From positions 35,363,745 through 35,427,744 of the forward strand of contig OX421962.1 of the NCBI GenBank assembly GCA_949128115.1: 64,000 nucleotides of DNA. The letters are read 5' to 3'. Position numbers and translations under genes: made by a program. Below the pieces are notes generated by a model. It searched no databases and was not told where the DNA came from. It saw nothing but the letters and a program-made list of their open reading frames with translations. This DNA is from Anaspis maculata. Lineage: Eukaryota > Arthropoda > Insecta > Coleoptera > Scraptiidae. Shown here one piece after another: positions 1-12,089 of the stretch. Each line of letters starts with the position of its first letter. The stretch's first letter is position 1.

Positions 1-1920
1 AGCCCGTTCTACCAGTGCAAACGAATAGTCGAGGGATTTTTTAGCATTCATGGCACCATCCCATACCAATCGCGCATCAGCTTCATTAGAAACTTTCAGT
101 AATCAAAATCGCACGCAGGTAATTAAAATTGCACAGCGTGTGTTAGGACCTGTTAGACTGTTGGTTGTGCGCCATTCATCACTTACGGTAGTGATCGTGG
201 GCAAATATACACGACCTAAAACAGCGCCGTGTGAAAAAGAAGAAAACAAGGCGCAGTTCAGAGCCAGATGAAGGAGACTGATGGTCGCTAAGTTTGGACT
301 CTGAGTTTGACTCAGCCTGTGGGAATCTACTGAGAAGACACATGTAAAATCGGAATTTTTTCCATAAAATGTGAAACCAAAAGCATTCAGTCAAAATTTT
401 CCTCTAGTCTTCTACATCTTTGGACGGTTGAGAACCTACAACATCATACGTACCTAAACACTTGTACGTGTATAGCATACCTATGTAATAGACAGTAAAC
501 TCTTTTTTTTTGAGGTTGAAATTCAGGCATTGTTTGACTTGAGTGGTTCAAGAAACAAAAATGTTCTTTCCAGGAGTATTTACAGCTTCTTACCCAACAC
601 TTCAAATTCTGTTGATAAAACTAATCCGTAATCCCTCGACGAGTGTTTGGTATACATAAACCCCAATGACACAGTTTTGAACTTCGTGAATCAAACTTCA
701 ACTCAACAAGTTGTAAATAGGAGAATTATCAAATGAATGTGTCCTTACTTGTTCCTTACCGATTGGTCGGCAACGATTAGGATTTAGTATCACCGTCCGA
801 CCCTCCTCAGAAGGTGATGAGATGATGTTTCAAAAATTCGAAATCTTCTAATTCACCGCCATTAGAGAAGGCATTATTGTCTGTTGCGTCTACGTCAGTT
901 GTTGATATTGAGGTAATAATCGCGTCTAACAGTTGCGGAATATAATCAAGTCGGATGAGTCGCTGATCCCATACCTGTCGGACTTGCACAACACCATCAG
1001 CCCAGCCGACACCCAGAAACGGCCGTCACCGTCGCCGCACAAAGGACTCCCGAGTGTGTGAGTTTCGCCAGGCTTAACCCCTCGGTGCCACTTTCGCCAT
1101 AAAATGCGGTGTTTTACGGGCAATCGCGATGATGCGAACTGCGTGGAAGAATATAAGGACCGACAGCTGTCACTCGGCGGGTTGCCCAGTGTCTACCAGC
1201 AGAACATCTTCTTCAAGGTGGTCTGTCTATCACTTGACATCCATGGGCTCGCCGGGCACAACACCGGAGCTTTGAAGATTTATAGGGCCTTTTGGATTTA
1301 TCGGTTTGTTGTTTCGAAAAGGCGCATTAAAATCGTCGTCGGACTTGGTGTGTTTTATAATTATTTTTGCCGGTGCTCGAGACACGTCGCCGAGCCGTGT
1401 TTACTGTGCCCAAATCTGGCGGCGAAGCAGTAAATTTAACGACGCGACCCTGTATATGCAGGCGTGCAAGTGCGCCATAAACTTTTTGAGGATGATAAGT
1501 GGAATTGCAAAACCGCCGAAATCTGACATTTAACGCACTAAGCTGACGTGGTAAGCTGCAAGTGATGACCACTCGTTGCTACGACTTCTTCACAAAATTA
1601 TATCCTTAATTCAGCATAACTTCACACAGGAGTTTGACTATATCCTGATGCCTCCTTCAATTACCATTTTTCGGCAACAATCAAGTTCCCGAAGGTTCCC
1701 GCAAAAAAATAAGTATCCACAAAAAGTTACATGTTTTTTTCAAAAATCAAAATATGATAGAAATGACATATAGAAAATCGAATAAGTACAGCCATTTCGA
1801 ATCGTTGCCGGCTTTCTAAAAATAGTAATGGATAATTGGCGTATTTTTTTTAGAAAAGTGGCACCAGGTCAAAAATTCATTAGGTATTTGCACACTTTGG
1901 CTTCAGCACCATGTATAAAA
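1..1920. other. Non-coding stretch, nothing recognised
   Basis: Only short open frames with no recognisable motif. The part at about 900-1500 is richer in G and C than its surroundings but shows no conserved protein motif in any frame I read. It could hold untranslated or intronic host sequence; I see no support for a gene. Confidence 0.5.
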
Positions 1921-2290
1921 TTACAAGATCAACGATAGCGTGATTTGAAATAGTATCTTGTAGACAAGAAACGGTTCTATCAGGTACCATCGTCTTTTAT
2001 ACGTGCGACCCTGCCTCTCCAGCGTCTTGTTGCCTCCAAGATGTTCTCTAGTAGTGCCATCGTGCACCTCTCTTAGGACCTTCTTGAGTCGTTTCTTGGG
2101 AAGTACCAATTGCAATAGGTACTACTTCCAGGCTTTCTTATACTCTTTTCAACAGCCCGTTATCCATCTCCAACAAGTTCCACTGGGCCCAAAGAGCTCT
2201 AAACTCTGGTCCATCACCTGAGATTTCTGCCCATTCCGGTCCGTCCTGTCCTAGATCTTTCTTTTCCGCCAGCCAATCGCAGTTTTTCTC
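1921..2290 (-). pseudogene. Ty3/Gypsy pol fragment: RNase H-integrase linker and integrase zinc-binding domain (decayed)
   Basis: Read on the minus strand, the segment gives a linker of the type PEFRALWAQW...LLEMDNGLLKRV, then after a frame change an integrase zinc-binding region with the motifs LVLPKKRLKKVL, REVHDGTTREHLGG and NKTLERQGR. In Ty3/Gypsy pol this block lies between RNase H and the DDE core of integrase and helps bind the DNA ends. Here only the first half of the HHCC finger (the H...H part) is visible and the frame is broken, so it is a relic. The following integrase core lies on the opposite strand just downstream (about 2490-3290), so the two parts of one pol gene are now head to head. 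Family assignment is by motif order alone. Confidence 0.7.
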
Positions 2291-2489
2291 GTTGGCTGCT
2301 TTTCAACCGCAGCTGTCATACAGTTTTGTGAAATCTCAACGAAGATTGTATGGCACTGCATTCCGCTGGTCCGCCTTCATGCAGTGCTTACTGCCATGCG
2401 CCATGGACTTACTTCAGCAAAAGTGGCCGGAAGCATACGACCTGTCCTGTCCAATCAGGAGGCTCCAACTGTAACATGAGTACTGCTCA

Positions 2490-3290
2490 ACCACCTGATC
2501 AGTAAGTTGATTCGGAGTGCCACTGGCGCTGGACTTTGACCAAGGACGACATTTTGAATCGAATGTGTTCCAAGGCATCTGTGTCCTGCTCGGAAAAGAA
2601 GACCAAAACGAAGCTCATTTACCTATGCTCTGGTGGAACGGTGAAGCATTCCAACAGGACGATGGAACAACGCCGGTCAAAGGGAATAGTCGACGTACAT
2701 CAGCGAGACTGAGGTCGTCACCCACAACTATTCCTAATGGCTTACCGGTTTGCCATCCATGATACGACATGAGAAACTCTGGCATGTGTGACTTTTGGCT
2801 GCAAACTTTATTTTTCTTGTAACTTGCAGTTTGGCAGACCTGAGGATGACTCAAGAATCGTTGCGGAGTACGTCGAAGACCTAAAGCGCTCACTATGGCA
2901 ACAGCCCAAATCCGTCGCGATGATTGGCTTATCGATGGCACAAATGAGTGGCATCAGTGTGAAAGTTGCACCCGTGATTTGAAACTCAGCCCTAGACAAC
3001 GAACAAGCAGTGTACATGAGATAGTACGGCGACAGATCCGTATTGCCACCGACCGGATGAAAACACGATTCGACTTGAAGGCCACCTCTGACGGGATTTC
3101 AAACAAGTGACCTTGTGTGGCTGTACAATCCCAAACGCAAGAAGAGAAGATCCCCGACGCTCCATCCGTCATGGGAGAAGACATCCATAGACCGTGGTCA
3201 AGAGGACCAATGACGTCGTGTACCAGATCTAGAGAGCCCCTGGAGCCAAGATGGAAGTTGTTAACCTAGACCGGCTCGCACGGTAGTGGA
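2490..3290 (+). pseudogene. Ty3/Gypsy integrase core and C-terminal region (decayed)
   Basis: Plus-strand frames, with several shifts between them, read in the order expected of a Gypsy integrase. First comes the second catalytic aspartate region (DQGRHFESNVFQG, CVLLG) and the stretch that leads to the catalytic glutamate (WNGEAFQQDDGTT, degenerate, glutamate position not intact). Then follow FGRPEDD and YVEDLKRSL, the helix with RIATDRMKTRFDLKA, and the C-terminal strand DLVWLYNPKRKKRRSP...LHPSW. Integrase joins retrotransposon cDNA to host DNA. Multiple frameshifts and stops make this copy dead. It ends shortly before a purine-rich tract (3328-3338) and a TGTTATG start at 3339 that fits a 3' LTR. 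The matching upstream integrase piece is inverted at 1921-2290. Confidence 0.75.
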
Positions 3291-3491
3291 AGAATAACGA
3301 AGTACCTACTCGAGACAAATAGGCCTCAGAGAGAGGAGTGTTATGAAACCTGCTGGAGATCTCGGCGCGCAAATAAGACACATCTGCACAGTTGGTGGAG
3401 TAGCCGTGCTCCGAGAGTTTGCCAGAAATAGAATTTTCAAGGACTAACTGCGTGAATGGACTGTCCCGCAATGCTGGAACTTACTGGAATA

Positions 3492-4631
3492 TACAGGGTG
3501 TCAAATTCAAAACCTAAATTGCCTGTTGCCTGTAAGTCTGAAACAAAAGCAGATATCGGAAATAGCCCAAAACCCTTCCGACAGAATGGAGGAGAAACCA
3601 TAATGGTGAAGTCAGTGACTCACCCCCACTCCGTGTCTGAGCCCCAGCCCCTCCACTAGTTTCCACTGGGTCGCCCTTGAAAAATGCTTTCCAGTGGTAC
3701 CTACCTTAATTTGGAAAAAACTGTCCAATGGGTTTACATTGATTTAAATGAATACACTCCACAATAAATCACATTTTATATACTTACTTCAAACCAAAAA
3801 GGAAGATCGAATGGTCACAATAAGTGTTCAAAATGATTGCCGTCGTTTTCAAGACAATAATAAAGCCCGTTCTCGAACTCTTGTCGAACGTTTTCGAAGG
3901 TTTCTCTTGAAAGCGCGCGACATTCTTCGGTAATTCTACGCCGCAGTTCTTCAATCGACTCCGGCTGAAATGCTCAGATGATCATTATACAGATCTGTGG
4001 ATTGGCAGAAGAAGACCCATTGAATGGCCTCCCGAATCACCGGACTTGACTCCTCCAGACTTCTTTCTCTGGGATCACTCGAAGTCTGTTGTTTTGAAAA
4101 CTCAGCCGGAGTCGATTGAAGAACTGCGGCGTAGAATTACCGAAGAATGTCGCGCGCTTTCAAGAGAAACCTTCGAAAACGTTCTACAAGAGTTTGTAAA
4201 CAAGCTTTATTATCGCCTTGAAAACAACGGCGATAATTTTGAACACTTATTGTGAACATTCGGTCTTTCTTTTTGGTATGAAGTAGTTAAAATTTGATTT
4301 ATTGTGGAGTGAATTCATTTAAATCAATGTAAACCCATTAGACAGTTTTTCCCAAATTCATCGGGAGCTACTCGAACAAAATACGGAAAAACTGGTACCA
4401 CTAGAAAGTATTTCCTAAGGGCTTTCCAATGATGTATCACAAGTGGAGAGTTACCATTTGGAAAAAAATGTGGAGGAGGCTGGGGCTCAGGCATTGAGTG
4501 GGGGTGAGTCACTGACGCTACTATCATGGTTCCCCTTCATTCTGTCGAAACAGTTTTGGGCGATTTTCGATACCTGCTTTTGTTTCAGACCTACAGGCAA
4601 TTGTGAATTTTTCAATTTGACACCCTCTATA
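3492..4631. mobile_element. Foldback element carrying mariner-type transposase 3' end in both arms
   Basis: The ends are inverted repeats: TACAGGGTGTCAAATTC on the left and its complement with small changes on the right (CACCCTCTATA), each abutting TA. The left arm (about 3492-3968) is the reverse complement of the right arm (about 4102-4631), separated by a loop of about 133 bp. The right arm encodes the C-terminal part of a mariner-type transposase, and the left arm holds the same coding sequence inverted. This is the structure expected from inverted duplication of the 3' half of a transposon. It sits inside the probable Gypsy LTR. Confidence 0.8.
3971..4255 (+). pseudogene. Tc1/mariner-superfamily transposase, C-terminal fragment
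   Basis: One open frame reads from about 3971 to a stop at 4253-4255. It contains DLWIGRRRPIEWPP, then SPDLTPPDFFLW, the block that carries the third catalytic acidic residue (the D of PPDFF) of the mariner-type DDE/D catalytic domain. A C-terminal helix ESIEELRRRITEEC and the ending NNGDNFEHLL follow. The first two catalytic aspartates and the whole N-terminal DNA-binding half are absent, so it cannot be a functional transposase. There is no ATG in context; the frame enters from the loop of the foldback. A shorter inverted copy of the same 3' coding sequence lies at about 3790-3968 on the minus strand. Confidence 0.85.
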
Positions 4632-4816
4632 AGAACTACAAGGGAAGCGACGAGAACCTTGAAAAAAAATCTGAAAGGAACTGGAATATTCTCGTAGAGG
4701 CGATGCGAATCTGTCTATAAAAGTGGCATGGCAAGGAAGCAGGTTAGGTTTGATTCTATAGCCGACAGTGTGCACATCAGCAAAGGTAAATAGAGTGATA
4801 ATAATATCTTAGTATA

Positions 4817-6033
4817 TACAGGGTGTCTCATAATTAAACGTCAGAACGTTGCCAGCCGATTCTGCTACACTCCCCTGAATGTGTGCCCCCGAAGATGGTT
4901 TTTACTTATTATCTTTCAAACTAGTTGGATCAAATTGACCAAATTTAGTACATTAACTGAAATTTCAATGCTCAATAAAATGGGGTGAAAGTCGATAGAA
5001 AAAACTACCCGGGAGTGAGGTAACTTGAGAAGTGACGGGGTAACAATCATCCAACTTTCTTGTGTGTATTTTTTTCAGGATTTTGTACAAAATTATGAAA
5101 TTTCAGTTTGTTTTACGGATAAGAGCTGCTCTTCTGGAACTTCGATAGCTTGCCCCGTTTCCGAGTAAAATCGTTTTAAAATTTCTTTGCAGGCTGAAGA
5201 ATCGAATTTGCGTACGACCAATTTCTTTCCGGTTCGAAAATCAGCCCTAAGTATACGTATTCTACGACCAACAATAAGAAATGGAGTTTAAAATTTCATA
5301 ACTTGAGAGAAATCCTAGAAAAAGTACAAACAACAAAAAACAAAAAGTTGGGGTAATTTTTACCCTGCTTACTCCAATGTCACCTCACTCCCGGGTAATT
5401 TTTTTATTGATTTTCACCTCATCTCATTGACCATGAAACTTTTAGCGTATGTGCTGAACTTCGTCATCGTGCTGTTACCTCTCATAAGGCATTTTCTGGC
5501 ACATCATTTTATTGGAAACTTTTTTTGCTTAATTTTGTTCAAAGAATATGCTATGGAAAACTTAGAGCTTATTTTGAAACCCGAAAAAAGTCAGTCGTCC
5601 GCAAATTCGATTCTTCAGCCTGCAGAGAAATTTCAGAACGATTTTACTTGGAAACGGAGCAAGCTATCAAAGTTTAACAGGAGCAGCTTTTGATTGAAAC
5701 ACACTGAAATTTCATAATTTTGTACAAAATCTTGAAAAAAAGTACACACAAAAAAGTTGGGGTAATTTTTACCCCATTTCTTCCCAAGTTACCCCGTTGG
5801 GGTAATTTTTCCCATTTATTTTCACCCCATCTTACTGAGCATAAAAATTCGGTTGATATACTTAATTGGGTTTATTTTCCCAACCTAGTTTGGGGGGTGA
5901 TAAATAAAAACCATCTTCAGCGGCACACATTATAAAGCATTTTTTGGCCTATGTTCATGGGAACTCTTTCTCTTATTTTTGGTCGTAGAATCGGCGGGCA
6001 AAGTCTTGATGCCTAATTATGAGACACCCTGTA
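4817..6033. mobile_element. Foldback element, TACAGGGTGTCTCATAATTA ends
   Basis: Inverted ends of about 24 bp (CAGGGTGTCTCATAATTA) flanked by TATA on both sides bound a 1.2 kb segment. Long inner stretches are also inverted: 4870-5230 pairs with about 5570-5920, sharing blocks such as CTACCCGGGAGTGAG, AAATTTCATAATTTTGTA and ATTCTTCAGCCTGCAGA. The central part (about 5340-5450) contains another partial copy of the arm sequence, so there has been internal duplication. No transposase motif is visible in any frame; the 88-residue open frame at 5427-5693 has no recognised domain. Confidence 0.8.
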
Positions 6034-8493
6034 TAATCGTAACCTCTTTTACCCTTCTGGGTGTCGAGGTGTCGAACGCACCGAGCCGCTACCTATACAT
6101 GTTGTTTATGTACGTGTACAGGTAATGGAGGTCCTTGGGCAAGTACACACTACGCTTCGCCCGCTCTGTTCGCGAGCAGCCATCCACCGGTCACCCATCC
6201 AGGTTCTGGCTTCTGCCGGCGATACTTAACTTTCCTTATCGTAGCTTGTAGTCTTTAGATGAACTTCAACAACCGAACAGACAGACCTTATTCATTGAAA
6301 TGAGTGGCATGCAAACACAAAAACACGACAACCACCAAGTGTTATACATTTATGGCTACCCGTCAGTCATTATTTTTGATTTGTCAACTTCATTGCGCCC
6401 TTGGCAAAACGCGTAGCTGTGCCTTGAAACGATTTTTGCTTTCATCCTCCCCAAAATCAAGATTCAATTCTACGAGGTCTTAGACTAAGGTCAGTTGTAA
6501 ATACAGATCTTAGAAGACATAAGATTTGCTCAACATTCCAAAATAAATCCAAATGTCCTGCATTGAAGCATTTTCTTCTGGAAAGGACATGAGCGTACTA
6601 ACCAACTTTTTAATACAAAATACTTACAATTAATACACCACAGAAAAATACAACAGCCAGTCGCAATTCTTTTACAGATTTGCTACGGTTCTGATCACTT
6701 TTGTGTTAAGTCTTTCTCGCTGGAAGAACACCGTTTACATTTATGCATTAAGGAAAAAAGGAACAATGTGCAGTGGTAACTCAAAACCGCAAGAAAAGAG
6801 ACTCGTGCCCTTTCTAAAACAAGTGATTTATTCAATGTCGGGCTCGCGATTATGAATCACTATTACGTCTTCGTTAGTACCGGCTGACATCCGCGGATTA
6901 AAAACTTAAAAACTTAGAGCCTACCTGATGCTCTTGATAAAAAGTGATTCGATCCCGATCAAAATCATTTCGCAACAACTGGTGTAATTTTCCATGATCA
7001 ATGCATCAGCTCAGGATGCCAAAAAGCGGAAAATCTCAATTACCACACAGAACGAATTCAGTTTTTTACCTACATTATCAGAAGCCGCCTCAGCCGCGCC
7101 ACTCGATCCTGATGGAACAATATCGCAAAGGAAAATCATCGAGACACACCTCTCACTTCACACACCTCGTTAATAGTATTTGAGATTCGGTCGGCTTGCA
7201 TCAATTATTATTCCGTCTTATCAAAAATCTGTGGAATTCGACAAAAGTGTACGTAGGTAGTACACTCGAGCAAATTTCCCCGCGACCAGCGTAATAAAAA
7301 TTCGCCGGCATTTCGAAAGTTTTCCGCCATAGGTACGCAATGTACGCGTGTGGATAATGTGCGGGAATTGTGTGGCCATTACAACTCCTCCTCTTTTAAA
7401 TGTTTATTGCACAAACCAATCAACGATGGGAGACAATGCAATGAATTGCATTAATTATATAAGGAGTGTACCGCTTATGGCCTCTAATGCGAAATGCAAC
7501 AGTGCATAGAGGTGCTAAAACCGGCTCGGTCGATTTTCAGAGGGCGGACTTTGACGCAAAAATTCCAGAAGCGTAGTATTATATTGAAAAGCTCAGGAAT
7601 GTCGAGTGGCTTTTTTTTTCAATAATATCTAATCTTTTACTAGGATAAATTTGGAATTCTGCTGAACAGAAATGTGATTCCTTGAATTCTTGATTAGACA
7701 CGGTTAGCATGAGGAAATATGACGGAAAGCATGAATAATTATGAAGAAATTGCAACTGAGATTGATGTATGTATAGTTAAATAGCTTGTACTTCATTCAA
7801 ATTAAGGTGTACTATCTAAATTTTCTTCACTCGCTCATGGTCTTTCGTTCATCTGAATAGGTATTGTTAAGATAATCAATCTAATCTATTGAATTTGTAT
7901 GTATAAACTAATTATTTAGAAACATAATGCAAATTGACTGAGTTGCATGAAATCCGGGCTCTGGCAAATAATGAAAGCGCGGTTCTGATTTATTAATGCG
8001 ACTCTGAATTAACAAACTCATTGATTTTTTAATTAGCGCTCATTATTGATTCGGACGGTTGATGCTTAGAAAAAAAAGTGTTAAATTTAATTTCGAAGTG
8101 TGTTCGATCTTTCGATAAGACGGCAGCTCTGATGATAATTTATGGCACTTGAAACTTGAAACAAAAAGTTAAATACGAACAGAAAAAAAAACAGCAAGTG
8201 TAAATATATGGATATCGACATTTCGCTTGAAAGCTAGAGTCGGTTTCAGATCAACGGGGCTTATGCAGTCTCGCCGCTTATAGTGAATTCAAGAGCATTT
8301 TGTCCTGTTTTTTTTTGCCACTGTATCACGCTCAAGTTAGCTGATGTGATGTTGTCTGGTGCTGGATTGAATCTTTTGTCAATTTTTCACTCACTTACCG
8401 ATGTTCGATTCAGGGTGCATTCAAACTGACAATCAATGTTGATGTTAGTGATCACTGATCACACTGTTCATATCGACACCGGCATCAGTGGCC
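6034..8493. other. Non-coding stretch, nothing recognised
   Basis: AT-rich sequence without an open frame that looks like a gene, without long repeats noticed by eye, and without RNA-gene motifs. It may be intron or intergenic DNA. Confidence 0.5.
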
Positions 8494-8814
8494 TTAAGGT
8501 GGCCGGAATATTGGTCAAATAACACAGTTTTCTGTCAGTTCCATAACCTTATCCTTTGGAAGAAAATTACCATTCAAGTCTCTTTTGAAAGCTATAAAAA
8601 TGGTGTTCAGTTTAACGGGATCAAATTTTGAATTATTGGAGAAAAAAATCAATTTTTGAACATTATTTTCCAAAAAATCAAAAGAGCTCGTCAAGTTGAA
8701 CACCATCCTTGTAGCTTTCAAAAGAGACTTAAATGATACTTTTCTTCCAGAGAATAAGGTTACTGGAACTGAAAGAAAACTGTTATTCAACCAATATTTG
8801 ACCGGCCACCTTAA
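8494..8814. repeat. Hairpin MITE with TTAA at both ends
   Basis: A near-perfect 321 bp palindrome: TTAAGGTGGCCGG...CCGGCCACCTTAA, with arms of roughly 140 bp (shared blocks include AGAAAACTGT, GTTGAACACCAT and AGCTTTCAAAAGAGA). TTAA on both sides would fit a TTAA duplication, as in piggyBac-type elements, but could equally be part of the inverted repeat. The open frames on both strands are consequences of the palindrome. A diverged half copy seems to lie at about 12785-12925. Confidence 0.8.
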
Positions 8815-9310
8815 TATTAAAATTCTACATTTTTCATCTGATCAGGTTGAGATTTGGAAAATATATTGTGGGAATTAATGCTTTTCCAGCCGTGTCCATA
8901 ATGAAGTAGGTAGTAATTTTGATCTAAGCGTCCCTTCGGAAAATGGTATCTGGTTGGAAGGTTGAAGGAAAAATCACCAGATTATGCGAGCATCCTATCC
9001 TGGGAAGGCAAACTTTATGTAAACAATCACATGAAACAGTATCTACTGTGGCTAGAAGTCTCAGTAGGCTGCAGAACATTAACCTTAAAGAAATCCGGTC
9101 TCATCTACCACCTTCCCTGACACCACCTCTCATCCACTTTTACAATGACGGATTACCTTTCCAAGTTTCATAAGAGCATCGTAGTTCAAAAATATATGCT
9201 ACGACCTCGACCATGGCTCAAACAAAGATCAAAAACATCATTTTTTTCTAGTCTTTTTTCTTCTGTCGTGACCCACAGCTAAATATGTCTGCTAAAAACA
9301 GTTCCAAAAA

Positions 9311-10485
9311 TACAGGGTGATTCATGAGTGACCTTACATAGGCTAATGGGAGATAGAGGACTTCGAGGCGAGTCAGGATTCACTGAAATTTTTTTATCTT
9401 CTCCAATGGTTATGAAGATACAGGGTGTTTTGTGTGTTTCGTATGAAACTTTGATAAGCGATATTTCTGAAACGGCCAGAGATATTTTCTTGAAATTCAC
9501 CAGTAATATTTCTCTGTTGGAACTCATCCCGAAGCCATACCGGGTAAGTCAAAATCCAGGACCGGGCTAGAAAAAAGGTGCCCCTTTTTTGTTTAATCAA
9601 AAAGTACATTTTCTGACCGCTTTTCTAAAAAACTGCTATCGGATTCAAAAAGCTAAGGAAAAATGCTTCAAGAATCACTCTTCAATTTAGATGGCACACC
9701 TAAACCGTTTCTACAATAAAATTAAAGGAAAATTTGTGGGCGAGTTTTCATTTTCGACCGGACATAATCGACTCATTGTTTGATTGAATTCATCAAAATT
9801 CATTTTTTGGCTTGTCTCTGTTGAATAGAAGAGCTTGGTTGAAAGAAAAATTCCAGAGCCGACCTTTTTTTTTGGACAAAATCGCGAGTGAAACCAAAAT
9901 TAGACTCGATTTGGTCGTCAAAAAAAAAATCTTTGACTATGGAATTTTTCTTCCTACCAAGCCCTTCTACTCTACAAAGACAAGCTAAAAAATGAATTTG
10001 AATGAATTCAATCAAACAATGAGTCGATTATGTCCGGTCAAAAATGCAAACTTACCCATAAATTTCACTTTAAATTTTTATGTCGAAACGGTTTAGGTGT
10101 GCCATCTAAATTGAAGAGTGATTCTTAAAGCATTTTTCCTCAGCTTTTCGAATCCGATAGCAGTTTTTTAGAAAAGCGGTCCAAAAATATACTTCTTGAT
10201 CAAATAAAAAAGGGGCACATTTTTTCAATCCCGGCCCTGGATTTTGACTTACTCAGTATGGCTCCAGGGTAAGTTCCAATAGAGAAATATTACTGGCAAA
10301 TTTCAAGAAAATATCTCTGGCCGTTTCAGAAATATCGCTTATCAAAGTTTCATACGAAACACACAAAACACCCTGTATCTTCGTAATCAATGGAGATAAC
10401 AAAATTTCTTCAGTGGATACTGACTTGCCTCGAAGTCCTCTATCTCCCATTAGCCTATGTAAGGTCACTCATGAATCACCCTGTA
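9311..10485. mobile_element. 1.17 kb near-symmetric foldback element, TACAGGGTGATTCATGAG ends
   Basis: The left end TACAGGGTGATTCATGAGTG is repeated in reverse complement at the right end. The first 58 or so positions of the arms are identical and the rest remain highly similar through to a centre near 9898. A second TACAGGGTG-like motif (about 9419 and its mirror near 10378) lies inside each arm. The element abuts TA on both sides. Open frames occur in mirrored pairs (9328-9570 plus and 10253-10468 minus) and carry no known domain. A diverged relative occupies about 45721-47275. It would be moved, if at all, by a transposase supplied from elsewhere. Confidence 0.85.
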
Positions 10486-11001
10486 AGGGCTTATGGCTCT
10501 GGCAAAATAATGTTCACTGTAAACTTTCAATTTTCGATTTTGATTTTTCGAAAATTTTCTTTTTTGCTCGAAAATCACTCCTATTCTTTCGCCAGTTCTC
10601 AAATGAGTGCCTGTGATATTGATTTTTTTTTCGGTAGACAGGTTTAGCCGAGGATCACGACAAAAAAAGTCCACCTGTGGTCTTTCTTGCATTGCCTCAT
10701 TGCAGTCTGTCCTCATGATGGGAATGACAGTCTTGAAATGTTAAGCGCACGAGTCTGAAATAAAGGTCTTTCTTGTGGTACCACGTGATGTTCACGAAAT
10801 GTTCTTGTCTCAGCGTGCTACCTGAACGCCAGCGGATCACTGCGGAAAACTTTCAACTATCCAAGGTATAAAAATCAAAATAAACTTGAAAGTTTGTGAA
10901 AAGTGGCACAACAACGTTCACCACTGACAAATCTTGTCAAAGGAAAATAATTTCAGCAGGAATATGTCTGGTAACTATGGTGCACACAGAATCTTTGTTA
11001 T

Positions 11002-11946
11002 AGTATGTTCACTCGTACCGTGATTCTAGTTGGCTCTGAGATTTTGTTTTTAAGTTTCCAAATCTGAACTATAGAAAGTCCCTAAAACTTTGCGGTTGGC
11101 TGATCTGGCTTGATTTTGGCACAATAATTCACGAAGAGACACGAAGTCGTTCGGACCACTTTTGGAACACATTTTTTACGCATTTCCTCTGCAGGTAGAT
11201 GGAACATTTTTGCGGGACGGGATGCCTGACGCTTTTTTCCATTTTATTGGAAAATGTGGTAATTTTTTGACCTGTTTTTAATTTTCGCCAATGAACAAAC
11301 AAATCAAAGCAGCTTTGACAATTGACAGGTGTCAAAAATATTTTTAACCTCTCGATGCCGGTTCAACTTTACGTGATTCAAACTAAAAAAAAAATACTAG
11401 CCCTCCGTCCAAAAAAAGGGGTCCCATAGAATCATCAGTCCTTCCACCTCTTCCAGTCGGAAAGGCACGCCGAACCATGAAGACTATTGACAAGACAAGG
11501 AACATCCCTGCAGGCCCGCTGTTGCAGCAGGATTTACATGTAAAAAGTTTATTTAACCGAATTTCAAAAAACACAGCCGCTCAAAGTTGCGTAATGAACC
11601 GAGATTCATGCGAGTACTTTCAATTTGCGATTTGCTTCAGTTTTGGAGCCTGGCGGAACGTGTTTTTGTTGGCCTTGAATAGCCGCCGTCAAGATGACTT
11701 ACACTGAAGGCAGCCCCATGCCGGTTGGGTGTTTTCATGACGGTAATAGAGCTCTGCGCCCCTCTAGTTGCATTTACACGTATGACAAGGTCAGTTTTCC
11801 AAGATTTTGATATCAATTTGATAAGAAATATAACTTTACTTCCAGAGAAGTCAGTTTCACACCAGGTAAAAAGGCGGCAAGCCTACAATGCTAAAGTAGA
11901 AAATTTGTCCAGCCAACTAGAGTCACAGTACAAGTGAACCTAACTA
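11002..11946. mobile_element. MITE-like element, copy 1 of the GTACCGTGATTCTAGTTGG family
   Basis: The left end reads GTTCACTCGTACCGTGATTC and continues TAGTTGGCT; the right end is its approximate complement (GCCAACTAGAGTCACAGTAC then AAGTGAAC). The same inverted ends bound 62385-63190, and the left subterminal sequence here (AGATTTTGTTTTTAAGTTT) matches the right subterminal sequence there in reverse complement, so the two copies are in opposite orientation. A single-end fragment lies at about 53100. No transposase motif is visible inside. Confidence 0.7.
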
Positions 11947-12089
11947 TATTCAATTTGAAGGATTTACAGTAACATCAAATGTATGATGAGTACCTACGTA
12001 TTCCCTGGAATGCCTTGGATAGGTGGCACTAGATCCCAACAGTGTAATTCACGGATCTCTTTGATTGCTACTTCACCGGATCGTCGGAC

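Larger units (their letters stand above)
3328..4816 (+). repeat. Probable Gypsy polypurine tract and 3' LTR, split by a nested foldback
   Basis: A purine run (AGAGAGAGGAG, 3328-3338) immediately precedes TGTTATGAAACC at 3339, the arrangement of a polypurine tract and LTR start, just after the decayed Gypsy integrase. The putative LTR is interrupted at 3492-4631 by a foldback element and appears to resume at 4632, where TATAAAAG (4716-4723) would be the LTR promoter TATA box. A second foldback begins at 4817. No second LTR copy is in the window for comparison, so the boundaries are inferred. Confidence 0.45.
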
